Notes: generated by a model from the sequence alone, not told the origin. A stretch of 64,000 bases of DNA from Sinorhizobium sojae CCBAU 05684 (GCF_002288525.1 NZ_CP023068.1:1178001-1242000); one strand, 5' to 3'; positions 8,144 to 17,956 are shown, numbered from the stretch's first letter. A program made the numbers and translations.

Positions 8144-9376
8144 CTAAAGCGATGAAAGGGCACTCGCCATACGTGCCAAAGCTTCCTCGAGGACCGAGCG
8201 GGGGCAACCAACGTTCAGCCGGATGAAGCCCTCTCCCCCTGGCCCATAAACGCGTCCATCGTACAGGTTGACGCCGGCTCGTTCGACAAAGAAGCGATGT
8301 ACGCCTCCAACCTTTGCGTCCACTTCCCGTGCGTCTAGCCAGACCAAAAACGAGGCGTCGGGTCGCATAGGGGAGATACCCGGAAGCGATTCGGCGGCCC
8401 GGCTCAATACAAGATTGACGTTGTCGCGAATATAGCGTGTCAGGTGGTCCAGCCACTGATCGCCTGAGGTATAAGCGACCTCCAGAGCTATGCGCCCAAA
8501 GAAATTGGCGTTCACCATGAACGAAGCTTGCATAACCCGGAACAATTCCTCCCGGCGCTTGGAATCGGCGATAGAAAGCGTGGCCGAAGGCACTCCGGCC
8601 AAGTTAAACGTTTTGGTAGGGGCTGTGCAGATGAAGGACTTCGCTGCCGCGCCCTCGCCGATTGAGGAAAATACGACGTGTGGACGGTCGTTCAGGCGAA
8701 TGTCGCAGTGAATATCGTCGGAGATGACCAGAATGCCGTAGCGCTCGCATAGCGAATCCAAGCTCTCGAGTTCCTCGCGCGTCCAGGCCTTCCCAGCAGG
8801 GTTGTGCGGGTTGCACAACAAGAAGGCGCGCGCCCCGTTTGCAGCCAAGCGCTCGAAGTCATTCAGGTCGAGCTCGTAACCACCCTCAACAAGTCTCAAG
8901 CGGTTGATCAGGAGCGTCCTATTGTTGTCACGGACAACTTGAAAATACGGCGAATAGACTGGCGCCTGTACGATGACGCCGTCTCGGGGCTGCGTGAAGG
9001 TCCGCAGTATTGCCGCGACCGAAGGCATGATGGCAGGGGCGGGAAGCAGGGTCGCCTGATCCACGCCCCAGTTGTGGCGACGCTCGAACCATGATTTGAC
9101 GATTTCATAGTGCCGCGGATCGCGCTTCGTATAGCCATAGATGCCATGATTGACAGCCTCCCGCAGGCGCGCGATCACTGGCTCCGGCGCCCGGAAGTCC
9201 ATGTCGGCCGTCCAGAGAGAGACCAGCCCTTCGCCCTCGACACGAGGGGAGAACTCATCCCATTGATTGGCCCATTTCGCAGATCCGAATTGGCTGCGAT
9301 CGTGGACAACGCCAAAATCAAACTCCTCCGCGCCCAGTTTCCTGGCCGCCGGCACGCCCGGCTGTGAGTATGTCAT
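8144..9376 (-). CDS. MalY/PatB-type PLP enzyme (cystathionine beta-lyase or aminotransferase)
   Basis: A 410-residue fold-type I PLP enzyme. It shows the MalY/PatB features: LWTADMDFRAPEPV near the N-terminus, a LCNPHNPAGKAW loop, SDDIHCDIRL with the ring-binding aspartate, and the Schiff-base lysine in APTKTFNLAG. Members cleave C-S bonds in cystathionine or cysteine conjugates, or transaminate. The ATG at 9376 has AGGAAA upstream; a TTG 51 bases earlier is less likely. It lies downstream of aapM on the same strand, where aapP would be expected, so it may process a sulfur-containing or other amino acid taken up by that transporter. Confidence 0.85.
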   Translation of the reverse strand: MTYSQPGVPAARKLGAEEFDFGVVHDRSQFGSAKWANQWDEFSPRVEGEGLVSLWTADMDFRAPEPVIARLREAVNHGIYGYTKRDPRHYEIVKSWFERRHNWGVDQATLLPAPAIMPSVAAILRTFTQPRDGVIVQAPVYSPYFQVVRDNNRTLLINRLRLVEGGYELDLNDFERLAANGARAFLLCNPHNPAGKAWTREELESLDSLCERYGILVISDDIHCDIRLNDRPHVVFSSIGEGAAAKSFICTAPTKTFNLAGVPSATLSIADSKRREELFRVMQASFMVNANFFGRIALEVAYTSGDQWLDHLTRYIRDNVNLVLSRAAESLPGISPMRPDASFLVWLDAREVDAKVGGVHRFFVERAGVNLYDGRVYGPGGEGFIRLNVGCPRSVLEEALARMASALSSL

Positions 9377-9488
9377 TGGTTCAGATTTCCTGGAAATTAT
9401 CGGCTGCGCGAACTGCCGCGCTGACAAGAAGATCGATACAAGTCACTTCAGATCTGTCGCAAGAACTGCGGTGCAACATCGACAACTC

Positions 9489-10628
9489 CTATGATTTATG
9501 ACCGCGCGCGAGGTGACGTTCGACAGACTGCGAGTATCGGGACATTCCGAAGCAGAAGAACCAATAGATGATCGCGGCGAAGAGGTAGCCGGTGGAGGAG
9601 ATCGTTGGTCCCGCCCAATTCGGATCAATGCGGGCCGTTTCAACCGCGCGCAGGAAGTCTGCGATGCCGACGATCGCCACCAGCGTCGTATCTTTGAACA
9701 GGCCGATGAATGTCGAAACGATGCCGGGAATGACGATAGTCAAGGCCTGAGGCAGGATGATCAGCCTCATCATCGTAAAGTACCCGATCCCAAGGGACTG
9801 GGCGCCTTCGTATTGTCCCTTCGGGATGGCCTGCAATCCGGCGCGCACGACTTCTGCCATGTATGCGGCCGAGAAGAGCGCGGTTGCGATCATCGGCCGC
9901 AGCAGCCTGTCGGGTGTAAGCGCCTCCGGCACAAAGAGAGGCATCATGAAGTTCGCCATGAAGAGAACGGTGATGAAAGGCACACCGCGTACAACCTCGA
10001 TGTAGAAGACGCAAACAGCCTTGACCATCGGTAGCTCGGAGCGTCGGCCGAGAGCCAGGACGACACCCAGCGGCAGCGAAAACACAATCCCCACGACCGA
10101 CATCAGGAGCGTTATCATCATCCCGCCCCAGAGGGTGGTGTCGATGACAGGCAGGCCGATCGCTTCGACGCCGCGAAGCAGAGTGAACCCAACGATCGGG
10201 TACACGCCGAAGAACAGGAGCGCTGCCGTGTTCCGGCGCGGAGCGTTCCGCCAAAGAAGCCAAGCGATCAAAACGACCCCGATCACCTGCGTCAGGTCGG
10301 CGCGCCAGCGCTCGGTGGCAGGATAGGCTCCGTACTGGAGATAGTTCAGCTTGGCACGGATGAATGACCAGCATGCACCATCGGGATTCGCGCGGCAGGC
10401 TTCGCTGTCACCGCTCCAGACGGCATTGAACAACGCGAAACTCAGAAACTGAGAGACGAGCCACACCGCCAATCCGGTGAAGCATACAGTCAAGAGGCAT
10501 GAGAACGGGCTCGAGAACAGGTTCGTTCGCGCCCAGGTCACAGCGTTCGGCCGGATGTCCGACGGCGGCGGAGTGGCTGGGACATACTCGTGATGGAAAG
10601 CCGGCGTTACGGGGAGAGTTGTGGTCAT
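9489..10628 (-). CDS. aapM: Amino-acid ABC transporter permease AapM
   Basis: A 379-residue inner-membrane permease of the general L-amino-acid transporter type. It has a long N-terminal extension with extra membrane helices before the conserved HisM-like core, characteristic of AapM/BztC. The EAA loop that contacts the ATPase reads GAQSLGIGYFTMMRLIILPQ. GGAGAG lies five bases before the ATG at 10628, one base after the aapQ stop, so the two are translationally coupled. With AapQ it should form the membrane channel for AapJ-delivered amino acids. The ATPase AapP is not next to it. Confidence 0.93.
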   Translation of the reverse strand: MTTTLPVTPAFHHEYVPATPPPSDIRPNAVTWARTNLFSSPFSCLLTVCFTGLAVWLVSQFLSFALFNAVWSGDSEACRANPDGACWSFIRAKLNYLQYGAYPATERWRADLTQVIGVVLIAWLLWRNAPRRNTAALLFFGVYPIVGFTLLRGVEAIGLPVIDTTLWGGMMITLLMSVVGIVFSLPLGVVLALGRRSELPMVKAVCVFYIEVVRGVPFITVLFMANFMMPLFVPEALTPDRLLRPMIATALFSAAYMAEVVRAGLQAIPKGQYEGAQSLGIGYFTMMRLIILPQALTIVIPGIVSTFIGLFKDTTLVAIVGIADFLRAVETARIDPNWAGPTISSTGYLFAAIIYWFFCFGMSRYSQSVERHLARGHKS

Positions 10629-10629
10629 T

Positions 10630-11817
10630 CTATCTCTCCACGAGCGCGAAGCGCAGGTTAAAGGCATTCATTGCTGCTGACGTGATGAGGGAGATGACCA
10701 GGTACACGACAAGCGTTATGGCCATCACCTGGACCGCGGCACCTGTCTGGTTAAGCACCGATCCCGCGAAGACTTGCACGAGGTCAGGATATCCAATGAA
10801 AACAGCAAGCGAGGAGTTCTTGATCAAGTTCAGGTATTGGCTGGTCAGAGGCGGAATGATGATCCGGAGCGCTTGAGGTACCACGACGAGACGCAACGTC
10901 TTGCCTTTCGGGAGCCCGAGCGCATGGGCCGCTTCGGTCTGACCCTTTGAGACGGCCTGTATGCCCCCGCGAACGATTTCGGCGACAAATGACGCGGTGT
11001 AGACGGAGAGGCCGATCAGGAGCGCCGCGAACTCCGGGTAGATTTGCTGGCCGCCGCGGAAGTTGAAACCCCTGAGCTCCGGATATGTGAAAGACCATGG
11101 GCTTCCCGCCCCCACATAAGCAACCAGCGGTAAGCCCGTGAGCAGGAGCAGGTGGACGACCAAGACCGGAAGCTGCTTGCCGGTTCGGTTTTGAACGCCG
11201 CTTGCATAGGCGCTGAATGCGGTCGCGAATGCGGCTGCGGCAACGATCGCCATGCCCACCAAGGCGGCGCCTGCATGAAACTCGACAGCAGGCAGGATGA
11301 TTCCACGGTTGTTGAGGTAGATCCCTCCAGGAAGGGCGATAGAAGCCTTCGGGGCGGGCAGCGGCTTAAGTACCGCGTTGTACCAGAACAGAAGCTGAAG
11401 CAGCAGCGGGATATTCCGGATGACCTCAACGTACGAAGTTGCCACCTTGGCGACGATCCAATTGTGGGAAAGACGCGAGATGCCGATCAGGAATCCGAGG
11501 ATTGTGGCAAGCAAGATGCCGAGAGCGCTGACAAGAAGTGTGTTCGCCACTCCGACCCAGAATGCCTGGCCATAGCTGGAAAGGGTGTCGTAAGGGATGA
11601 GGGTCTGATTTATCTGGAAGCCAGCCGTCTGGTTCCAGAAGTCGAACGTTAGGGGAATGCCGCGCTGTCTCATGTTAGAAACAGTTTGAATCGCGATTGC
11701 TGTAACGACGACAGCCAGACTTACAACCAACCCGGCTTGATAGACGATTGCGCGAATCTTCTTGTCATAGATCGAGAAAGCCCTGCGCAGGTGCGCAGGC
11801 TGAGTGATGTCAACCAT
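10630..11817 (-). CDS. aapQ: Amino-acid ABC transporter permease AapQ
   Basis: A 395-residue permease, the length expected for AapQ/BztB. A first membrane helix near residues 28-48 is followed by a long periplasmic segment, then the core with a YVEVIRNIPLLLQLLFWY signature and an EAA loop EAAHALGLPKGKTLRLVVVP. GGAGGC stands before the ATG. It follows aapJ after a strong hairpin and is coupled to aapM. It works in the cytoplasmic membrane as a heterodimer with AapM to import a broad range of L-amino acids. Confidence 0.93.
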   Translation of the reverse strand: MVDITQPAHLRRAFSIYDKKIRAIVYQAGLVVSLAVVVTAIAIQTVSNMRQRGIPLTFDFWNQTAGFQINQTLIPYDTLSSYGQAFWVGVANTLLVSALGILLATILGFLIGISRLSHNWIVAKVATSYVEVIRNIPLLLQLLFWYNAVLKPLPAPKASIALPGGIYLNNRGIILPAVEFHAGAALVGMAIVAAAAFATAFSAYASGVQNRTGKQLPVLVVHLLLLTGLPLVAYVGAGSPWSFTYPELRGFNFRGGQQIYPEFAALLIGLSVYTASFVAEIVRGGIQAVSKGQTEAAHALGLPKGKTLRLVVVPQALRIIIPPLTSQYLNLIKNSSLAVFIGYPDLVQVFAGSVLNQTGAAVQVMAITLVVYLVISLITSAAMNAFNLRFALVER

Positions 11818-11837
11818 CCGTGCCTCCCAAATTTACC

Positions 11838-11868
11838 AGGAGGCCGCTGCTCTTCGCGGCGGCCTCCT
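11838..11868 (-). terminator. Hairpin between aapJ and aapQ
   Basis: AGGAGGCCGC and GCGGCCTCCT pair perfectly over 10 bases around an 11-base loop, just after the aapJ stop. There is no clear T-run. Such a stem protects the binding-protein mRNA and lowers downstream expression, giving a surplus of AapJ over the permeases. Confidence 0.6.
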
Positions 11869-11874
11869 CGCTCA

Positions 11875-12888
11875 TCAACGGATGGGGGGCGCGTACTGAA
11901 GACCGCCTGCGTTCCAGAGAGCGTTTACGCCCCGTTCGATCTTCAACGGAGATTCCTTGCCGATCGAACGCTCGAAGATTTCGGAATAGTTGCCGACCTG
12001 CTTGATGATGTCCTGCGACCACGTTTCGCCGAGCCCTACATCCTTGCCGAAGCTCCCTTCGACGCCCAGCAGGCGGCGGATGTTCGGGTTGTCGGAGTCT
12101 TTCATCTCGTCGACGTTCTTGGAGGTGACGCCAAACTCCTCAGCGGCGAGCATGACATTGAGAGTCCACTTGGCGATGTTCAGCCACTGATCGTCACCTT
12201 GGCGGACAGCGGGTCCGAGAGGCTCTTTGGAGATGATCTCGGGGAGAACGACACTGTCACCGGCGTTGGCCATGCGGATACGGGCGGCGTTCAAGCTGGA
12301 CGTGTCGGCGGAGAAGACGTCGCACCGCCCCTCTTCATAGGCCTTGATGACCGCATCCTCGTCCGCGAAGCCGACAGCGCTGAAGGTCATGCCGTTGGAG
12401 CGGAAGTAATCTGCGAGGTTCAGCTCTGTGGTCGTTCCCTGCGAAACGCAGATCGATGCGCCGTCCAGATCCTTCGCCGACTTAATGTTGTCCGACTTGC
12501 GCACCATGAAGCCCTGGCCGTCATAGAAATACGTGCCGGCGAAAATGATGCCGAGAGAGGTATCGCGCGAGGAAGTCCAGGTGGCGTTGTGCGCCAGAAT
12601 GTCGATCTCGCCGGACTGGAGCGCGGTGAAGCGATCCTTTGCATTGAGGGGGATGAACTTGACCTTCGTCGCATCGCCGAGAACGCCGGCAGCCACAGCA
12701 CGGCAGTAATCGACCACGAACCCGGTCCACTTCCCATCGTTGTCGGGGACGCTGAAACCCGCCGTTGCCGGGTTTGTCCCGCACGTGAGAATTCCTTTTG
12801 CCTTTACGTCGTCCAGCGTCCCTGCCCAGACGGTGGATGCATAAGCGGCAAGCGCCGCGCCGAGAACTCCAGTCATAATTTTTCGCAT
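11875..12888 (-). CDS. aapJ: General L-amino-acid-binding periplasmic protein AapJ
   Basis: A 337-residue family 3 solute-binding protein. Residues 1-22 form a signal peptide ending in VWA. The mature protein has the AapJ/BztA features: VKAKGILTCGTNPATAGFS, then DNDGKWTGFVVDYCRAVAA, and the DILAHNATWTSSRDT segment that touches the amino-acid carboxyl and amino groups. The length (337) matches AapJ, which is longer than HisJ-type proteins. AAGGAT precedes the ATG. It is first in an aapJQM operon. The 197 bases upstream hold its promoter, since the LysR gene upstream reads the same way. Confidence 0.94.
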   Translation of the reverse strand: MRKIMTGVLGAALAAYASTVWAGTLDDVKAKGILTCGTNPATAGFSVPDNDGKWTGFVVDYCRAVAAGVLGDATKVKFIPLNAKDRFTALQSGEIDILAHNATWTSSRDTSLGIIFAGTYFYDGQGFMVRKSDNIKSAKDLDGASICVSQGTTTELNLADYFRSNGMTFSAVGFADEDAVIKAYEEGRCDVFSADTSSLNAARIRMANAGDSVVLPEIISKEPLGPAVRQGDDQWLNIAKWTLNVMLAAEEFGVTSKNVDEMKDSDNPNIRRLLGVEGSFGKDVGLGETWSQDIIKQVGNYSEIFERSIGKESPLKIERGVNALWNAGGLQYAPPIR

Positions 12889-13085
12889 GGAAGGATCCCC
12901 TTTTTATATTGCCAAAAGAGGGTGGCCCCCAAGCGATTAATTTGTCAAATTGATCGTCCTCATTCCGATTATGAATACCGCTCATATCACTCACCGCCGC
13001 CGCTGGACCTGTGTTGATCAGTCGCGACTCGGGACAAGTTGACGATTTTATTGCCCACCGTATTTGACTAGCGCCGGGGCAAGGC

Positions 13086-14039
13086 TCATGTCATGAACTT
13101 GTTCGCCAGTATTACTTCATTCTTCTTTATTTGAGCGGCGTGGTAAAGTTCGGTTATCAGTCGGCGCAGCCACAGGGTCCCCTGATCAGCGGCCATCTGC
13201 CGATGGAGGACGAGGTTTGCGCTTACGGATGAAATGGGGATTGGCGGCGAGAGAAGTGTCACCTCGCTTGTTTCATCAAGCATTTGAAGAATTCCGTCCC
13301 CGCAATGAGTGATGAGCTCGGTTCCCCTCAGGACCCATGGCATAACCAAGTAGTTTGAGATGGTGGCCACGACCGTTCGCCTGAGACCACGATCTCTCAG
13401 TGCAGCATCAGCCAAGCCCTCAGACAGACCATCTGCCGAAATCTGAAGATGCGAAGCCGACAAATAAGTCTCCAGGCTCAGCGGCCTCCGTGCGATTTGG
13501 CTACCGCTCCACACCGCGCAAAGCAACCTGTCCTGCCCAAGTTCCACCTTGGCCAAGCTGGGATCGTCCTTGAGATTTGCGCCCGTTAGCGTGCAGTCTA
13601 CCTGCCGAAAATAGTCGGTGGTTTCCGCCTCGACCCGGTTGGCGGGAATCACATTGAGCGTGGCATGCGGCGCCTGCTTTGAGAATTCCCTGATCAACGG
13701 CGGAATGAATATCATCGCATGATAGTCAGTGAGACCGACACGAAACTTTCGCTCAGTCGTGGCGGGATCAAAAACCCTGTAGCGCCCGATTGACGCGCGA
13801 ATTTTGGCTAGCGCATCAGACAAGTCCGGCGCCAGCTCGAGCGCTCGCGGCGTGGGTCTCATGATGCCACCATCTCGTGTAAACAATTCGTCCTTGAAAA
13901 GGATGCGCAGCTTGGCGAGAGAGTGGCTGACGGCAGACTGGGTCCGCCCCAAATGGTCGGCGGCGCCCGTGACACTTCGTTCCTGCATTAACACGTCGAA
14001 CACGCGAAGAAGATTCAGATCAACGTCGCCTACAGACAT
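13086..14039 (-). CDS. LysR-family transcriptional regulator (NodD-like subgroup)
   Basis: A 317-residue LysR protein. The N-terminal helix-turn-helix reads DLNLLRVFDVLMQERSVT then LGRTQSAVSHSLAKLR, the form shared with NodD/LeuO-like regulators. The effector domain starts near residue 95 (KFRVGLTDYHAM). GGAG lies about 10 bases before the ATG at 14039; ATG and TTG codons 12-18 bases upstream are alternatives. It lies upstream of aapJ on the same strand and could control the transporter or a target elsewhere. The effector is unknown. Confidence 0.88.
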   Translation of the reverse strand: MSVGDVDLNLLRVFDVLMQERSVTGAADHLGRTQSAVSHSLAKLRILFKDELFTRDGGIMRPTPRALELAPDLSDALAKIRASIGRYRVFDPATTERKFRVGLTDYHAMIFIPPLIREFSKQAPHATLNVIPANRVEAETTDYFRQVDCTLTGANLKDDPSLAKVELGQDRLLCAVWSGSQIARRPLSLETYLSASHLQISADGLSEGLADAALRDRGLRRTVVATISNYLVMPWVLRGTELITHCGDGILQMLDETSEVTLLSPPIPISSVSANLVLHRQMAADQGTLWLRRLITELYHAAQIKKNEVILANKFMT

Positions 14040-14318
14040 CGAAAGCTCCATGAGCAAGACTCATGGAGCTTAGGGAAGCATTTCGCACTGCGCATGGCAA
14101 CAACCTTCGGGAGATAGCAAGGCCTAGGTTAGCAACAGTGGTGGCATGCTATGCCAAGACCCAAGAACACACCAGGCTTCAGTCGCCGTGCGGATCTTTT
14201 GAGCGCAGAGCGCGACCACCTTCGCACCGCCGCGCACACGACGGCCCGCGACCCAAGGACGAAGCCGCTCGCGCGGCGCTGGCGCCCGTGGTGAGGGTGC
14301 GGCAATGATCTGAACGCC

Positions 14319-15030
14319 GTGCATTTGCGGGTTTGCGATCCTGGGCCCGGTGGCGGGCTGTCGCCGGATGGCACGCGCTGGATCTCATGTCGCCCCGGGT
14401 TCTTCCTGCCCGTAAAGGTTCTGTCGCGTCTGTTCCGGCGATTATTCCTTGAGGGCCTGATGGCACTGCATCACTCCGGCGACCTGGCCTTCTTCGGTGA
14501 TCTGGCCGGGCTGGCAGAGGCGGATGCCTTCGCTGCCTGGCTTGCCCCGTTGCGCAAATCCGAATGGGTGGTCTACGCCAAGCCCCCGTTCGGCGGTCTC
14601 GAGGCGGTTTTGGCCTATCTCAGCCGTTGCACCCACCGCGTCGCCCTCTCCAACAACCGCCTGATCAGCGCGGATGCCGAGACGGTCACCTTCCGCTGGA
14701 AGGATTGCCGCATCAAGACCGGTGACCGGCAAAAGGTGATGCGGCTGGCCACCGACGAGTTCATCCGCCGCTTCCTGATCCACGTGCTGCCCGACGGATT
14801 CACCGCATCCGCCATTACGGCTTGCTGGCCGGCGCAAACCGCAAGGCCAATGTCGCCAAGATCAGGACACTGCTCGGGGCGGAGGCGCCATCGCAGGATG
14901 ACGCGCCAAGCACCGAGAGCATCCCGCTCACCCTGAGGCAGCCATGCTTGCATTGCGGCGGCCCGATGCGCCTCGTCGAGATATTCCGCCGTGGCCAGCA
15001 ACCCAGATCCCGCGGCCACCCCGAAAGGGC
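14319..15030 (+). mobile_element. Decayed IS91-family transposase
   Basis: This is the C-terminal part of a Y2 (HUH) IS91-family transposase. Two frames carry it in sequence. From 14319 to about 14810 the frame gives GGGLSPDGTRWISCRPGFFLP, and further on WVVYAKPPFGG and YLSRCTHRVALSNNRLI, the region around the active-site tyrosines (the YLARYTHRVAISN block; Tyr is Cys here). A frameshift near 14810 moves the match to LLAGANRKANVAKIR and CLHCGGPMRLVEIF, the zinc-finger tail. The N-terminal part, including the HUH motif, is missing or too diverged to see, and one catalytic tyrosine position is changed. It is therefore inactive. No clean ends were found. Confidence 0.8.
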
Positions 15031-15876
15031 GCGGCATGACGAAACGTACGTCACATCAGCCAAGGCGGCCCGGATCTGCGATGCGTTCCGGGCTCGCGCC
15101 AGTTTGCGTCGGTCAACCGAGCACACTGCAAAACCGCCGATGCGAGCCTACGAAAGACCTGCCACCCCAATCCCGATCGTCTCATTGCAAGCCCTCGGGG
15201 CAACCCTTCTGCGGCTGACGCTCCACCTTGAACAACCGCAGCCGCACGCTTTTCCCATAGGCGCTCCACCCAGCCCCCGTGGCCTCCTCCTTGGGAGGTT
15301 TTTCAACGCGGGCCGACACAGCCCCAGCCGCCACCGTCGCGCCGCGGCCCGCATCGAAAAACCTTCACCATAGGAGACAGTCCCGCGACGATATCGAGAG
15401 TCCGCTTTGCGCGGAAATCGGCCGTGCGCAGAGCTTTTTTTGCTTTCGCCACCATCCTGCCTCGCATGCGCGTGTCGCACAACGCGAATATGGTCCGGAT
15501 TGTCACTGCAACGGTTCGTTGGACAGCCGACATAAACGCGACTGCAGCTCAAAAGGCGCGGTCGGCTTTCGAGGGTTTTCCGTCCGGAATTGCGGAGTTT
15601 CAAACAGCTAGATTACTTCACCGTCGACCGAAGACAACAATCAGAGTCGGAACATCTTGCACGGAAAGCGGCCAGGCGCTTCCGGCTGCTTTGCCTCGCC
15701 GAGGGCGAGCGCAGGACAGGCGATGAGATGGTTGCCATTAGCAACGATGAAGATAACGTCGCGCCGCTTACATGATACGGTGCGCGCGGCGACACCGTCG
15801 ATCAACCAACTCACGGATCGGAAGTTGAATGCGATCAGCTCTGTCGCCCAGCGGTGCCGGTGCGGTGAGTAACGAC
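15031..15876. other. Non-coding stretch, IS91 3' flank and unrecognised sequence
   Basis: The first 300 bases continue the IS91-type 3' flank (an ARICDAFRARASLRRSTEH reading is typical of it). From about 15350 on, short open frames occur but none has a family match or good ribosome-binding site. One at 15590 faintly resembles a LysR N-terminus but is not convincing. Confidence 0.4.
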
Positions 15877-15918
15877 AAAAGCCCGCCGTGGGAGGCGGTG
15901 CGGTCGGCTTTTTTTAAA
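15877..15918 (-). terminator. Probable bidirectional intrinsic terminator
   Basis: AAAAGCC and GGCTTTTTTT form the ends of a GC-rich stem with an internal CCG/CGG pair, ending in a T-run on the plus strand and TTTTG on the minus strand. It lies about 115 bases after the TraR-like gene stop and can end that transcript. Confidence 0.55.
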
Positions 15919-16030
15919 AACTATCGGCAATAGGTAATGCAGATCGCCGCGTTTGCGCCCATTCTCACTTGTGGAAACACTTCGTATTCTGCCCCCACTG
16001 ACAGGCTCCTTCCTATTGAGCGACCCGACC

Positions 16031-16729
16031 TTAGATGAGCTTTGTCGCCAGTGCCGTCGCCTGCGCCAGCGTGCCGGCATCGAGCTTCTTGCGAGCGTTG
16101 TTCATATGGAAGTTCACATTCGAGTAGGTCATATTCTCGATGCGGGCGATGTCTCTCATGGATTTGCCCTCGGAGGACCACTTGAGCATCAGCGCCTGTT
16201 TGGCGGTCATGCGGATGCTCGGTTTTGACGTCGGTTCAATTTCCGCCTGCTCGATTAGCACATGCAGCTGAGCGACCGCCGTTGCGGCTGCGACTGGATC
16301 GATATCTCGATCCAGGGAGAGAGACGGCCTGTGCGAGGCAATGGTCAGCATCGCCATCCGCCGGAATGCAGTCGCGACCGGAATCGTGATGCCCGACCGG
16401 ATGCCGAACCCGGCAGCATCCAGATAGAACCGCCGAACACGTCTCGACCTGACTGTCCTCGTATTCTCGGAAGTCCAGGTGAAAGCCTTCATCGTGGACT
16501 TGGCGATCTGGACCACGGGATCGATCTCATTGAAGCTCTTGGAGAAATACCGATCCTGCCATTCGGGAGAATAGTTCGAAACAGCGAATGTTCCGACCGG
16601 CTGAAGATTGAGGTAGGCGTAATATTCGAAGCCGAGCTCCCCCGCGAGCTCGGTGAGTGCTTCATTGAACATCTCCCTCGTGCGCGCCACAGCCGTAACA
16701 TCGATTAGCTTCTGGAACCAAATCTCCAC
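16031..16729 (-). CDS. TraR-like LuxR-family quorum-sensing regulator (solo)
   Basis: A 232-residue LuxR-type protein with an N-terminal acyl-homoserine-lactone domain and a C-terminal GerE helix-turn-helix (residues about 172-232, MTAKQALMLKWSSEGKSMRD onward). The five AHL pocket residues of Agrobacterium TraR occur at the same numbers: Trp57, Tyr61, Asp70, Trp85 and Gly113, in EWQDRYF, IDPVV, FTW and FGIRSGITIP. It should therefore bind an AHL. It starts at GTG with AGGA upstream. No luxI/traI synthase, traM or tra gene is nearby, so it is a LuxR solo or a relic of a conjugation control system. It reads toward a hairpin terminator near 15.9 kb. Confidence 0.88.
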   Translation of the reverse strand: MEIWFQKLIDVTAVARTREMFNEALTELAGELGFEYYAYLNLQPVGTFAVSNYSPEWQDRYFSKSFNEIDPVVQIAKSTMKAFTWTSENTRTVRSRRVRRFYLDAAGFGIRSGITIPVATAFRRMAMLTIASHRPSLSLDRDIDPVAAATAVAQLHVLIEQAEIEPTSKPSIRMTAKQALMLKWSSEGKSMRDIARIENMTYSNVNFHMNNARKKLDAGTLAQATALATKLI

Positions 16730-16940
16730 GTTCTAATCCTCTTGTTGCATCCCGTCCCACTGAGGCAATCCCTACCAAGCAAGACATGGACATTTGGTCG
16801 CGGACGACTTTCAACGACTGGCAGCGCAAAGCAGTACGCAGAGCTTGGAGAGCGGAGCTCGGCAGGGCCTTCAAGGTTTCGGCCCCAGGAAACCGCGCCG
16901 CCAACGTCAGACTCATCCTTCCATGGCATACTTCGACTGC

Positions 16941-17891
16941 CTACTCGCCATACGCCGACAGACGGCGTTTCTTGCCGGCCCCTTCGGAATGCTTGCCGAC
17001 GGGTTTACGCAGTGATCCGAGGGAGCGGGCGATTTCCAAGATCTCGTCTCGATTGGCGGTGGGGTCCTCCTTGTTCCAGGCAAGCCCCATGCCGATCGTG
17101 AAATCTACCCCTTTCACTTCGCGAAGGTGAAACGACCGATTGGGCAAATCCTTCGTCCATTCAGGAACGAAGCCCACGCCAATTCCGGCGGAAACGAGCG
17201 AAACGAGTGAGAGCGTATCGTCGCAGCTATAGGCGACGTGATCGAGAAGGCCATGCTTTCTGAACTGCTCGAAGAAGTACTTCTCTGTGTAAGACAGATT
17301 CGAGCGGGAAAAGGAAATGATCCGCTCCTGCTTCAGATCGCTCATTGCGACGGTTTCCGCCGTCGCCAGCGGGCTGCCAAGAGGGACCGCCAGAAGATAG
17401 CGTTCGTTGGCAATGCTCTGCCAACGGAGCGATCCGATATTCTCGACAGGCCGTATGAACCCGAGATTGATGCGGCCCTTTTCTAGATCACGAATGATTG
17501 CATCGGTCGAGCCGGCGCTGACGTGAATCTCTACATCGGGAAAACGTTTGCCGAGTTTGCTTAGAAAGAGCGGCAAAACACCGAAGGTCGCAGGGTATAT
17601 GGTTCCGATCGTGATGCGGTCGACATCCTTGCCTGCAACGGCCCGGACGATAGCGGAACTGTTTTCGATCTCTCGCAGAACACGGATGCAACGTTCGTAG
17701 AAGACTTCGCCGGCTTTGGTCAGTTCAACGCGACGCGTAGAGCGGATCAGGAGCTGCACGCCGAGCTCCTTTTCCAGTGTTTGTATCTGCACGCTGAGGG
17801 CGGGTTGTGCCATGGAGAGGGTCGCCGCGGCGCGACCAAAATGGAGCTCCTCGGCCAGCGCCGCAAAACATCTCATCTGACGCAGTTCCAT
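16941..17891 (-). CDS. LysR-family transcriptional regulator
   Basis: A 316-residue LysR regulator. The helix-turn-helix begins MELRQMRCFAALAEELHFG and continues AATLSMAQPALSVQIQTLEKE, typical of the BenM/CatR/CbbR side of the family. The effector domain starts near residue 90 (ITIGTIYPATFGVLP). The ATG at 17891 has GGAGAGGA upstream; the frame is open 51 bases further but without a family match. It is divergent from degraded sequence, so its natural target may have been lost. Effector unknown. Confidence 0.87.
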   Translation of the reverse strand: MELRQMRCFAALAEELHFGRAAATLSMAQPALSVQIQTLEKELGVQLLIRSTRRVELTKAGEVFYERCIRVLREIENSSAIVRAVAGKDVDRITIGTIYPATFGVLPLFLSKLGKRFPDVEIHVSAGSTDAIIRDLEKGRINLGFIRPVENIGSLRWQSIANERYLLAVPLGSPLATAETVAMSDLKQERIISFSRSNLSYTEKYFFEQFRKHGLLDHVAYSCDDTLSLVSLVSAGIGVGFVPEWTKDLPNRSFHLREVKGVDFTIGMGLAWNKEDPTANRDEILEIARSLGSLRKPVGKHSEGAGKKRRLSAYGE

Positions 17892-17956
17892 GCTCTGTCC
17901 TCTCCAAACGGCGCAAGGCTCCGCGACCGGTAGGCAGATCATCTATTAATTGCACG

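Noticed and set aside
10499-10876. Plus-strand 125-codon frame across the aapM/aapQ joint
   Set aside because: It is antisense to two well-supported permease genes.
15590-15775. Possible LysR start (MRSFKQLDYFTVDRR)
   Set aside because: Only the first ten residues resemble LysR; the expected helix-turn-helix does not follow.
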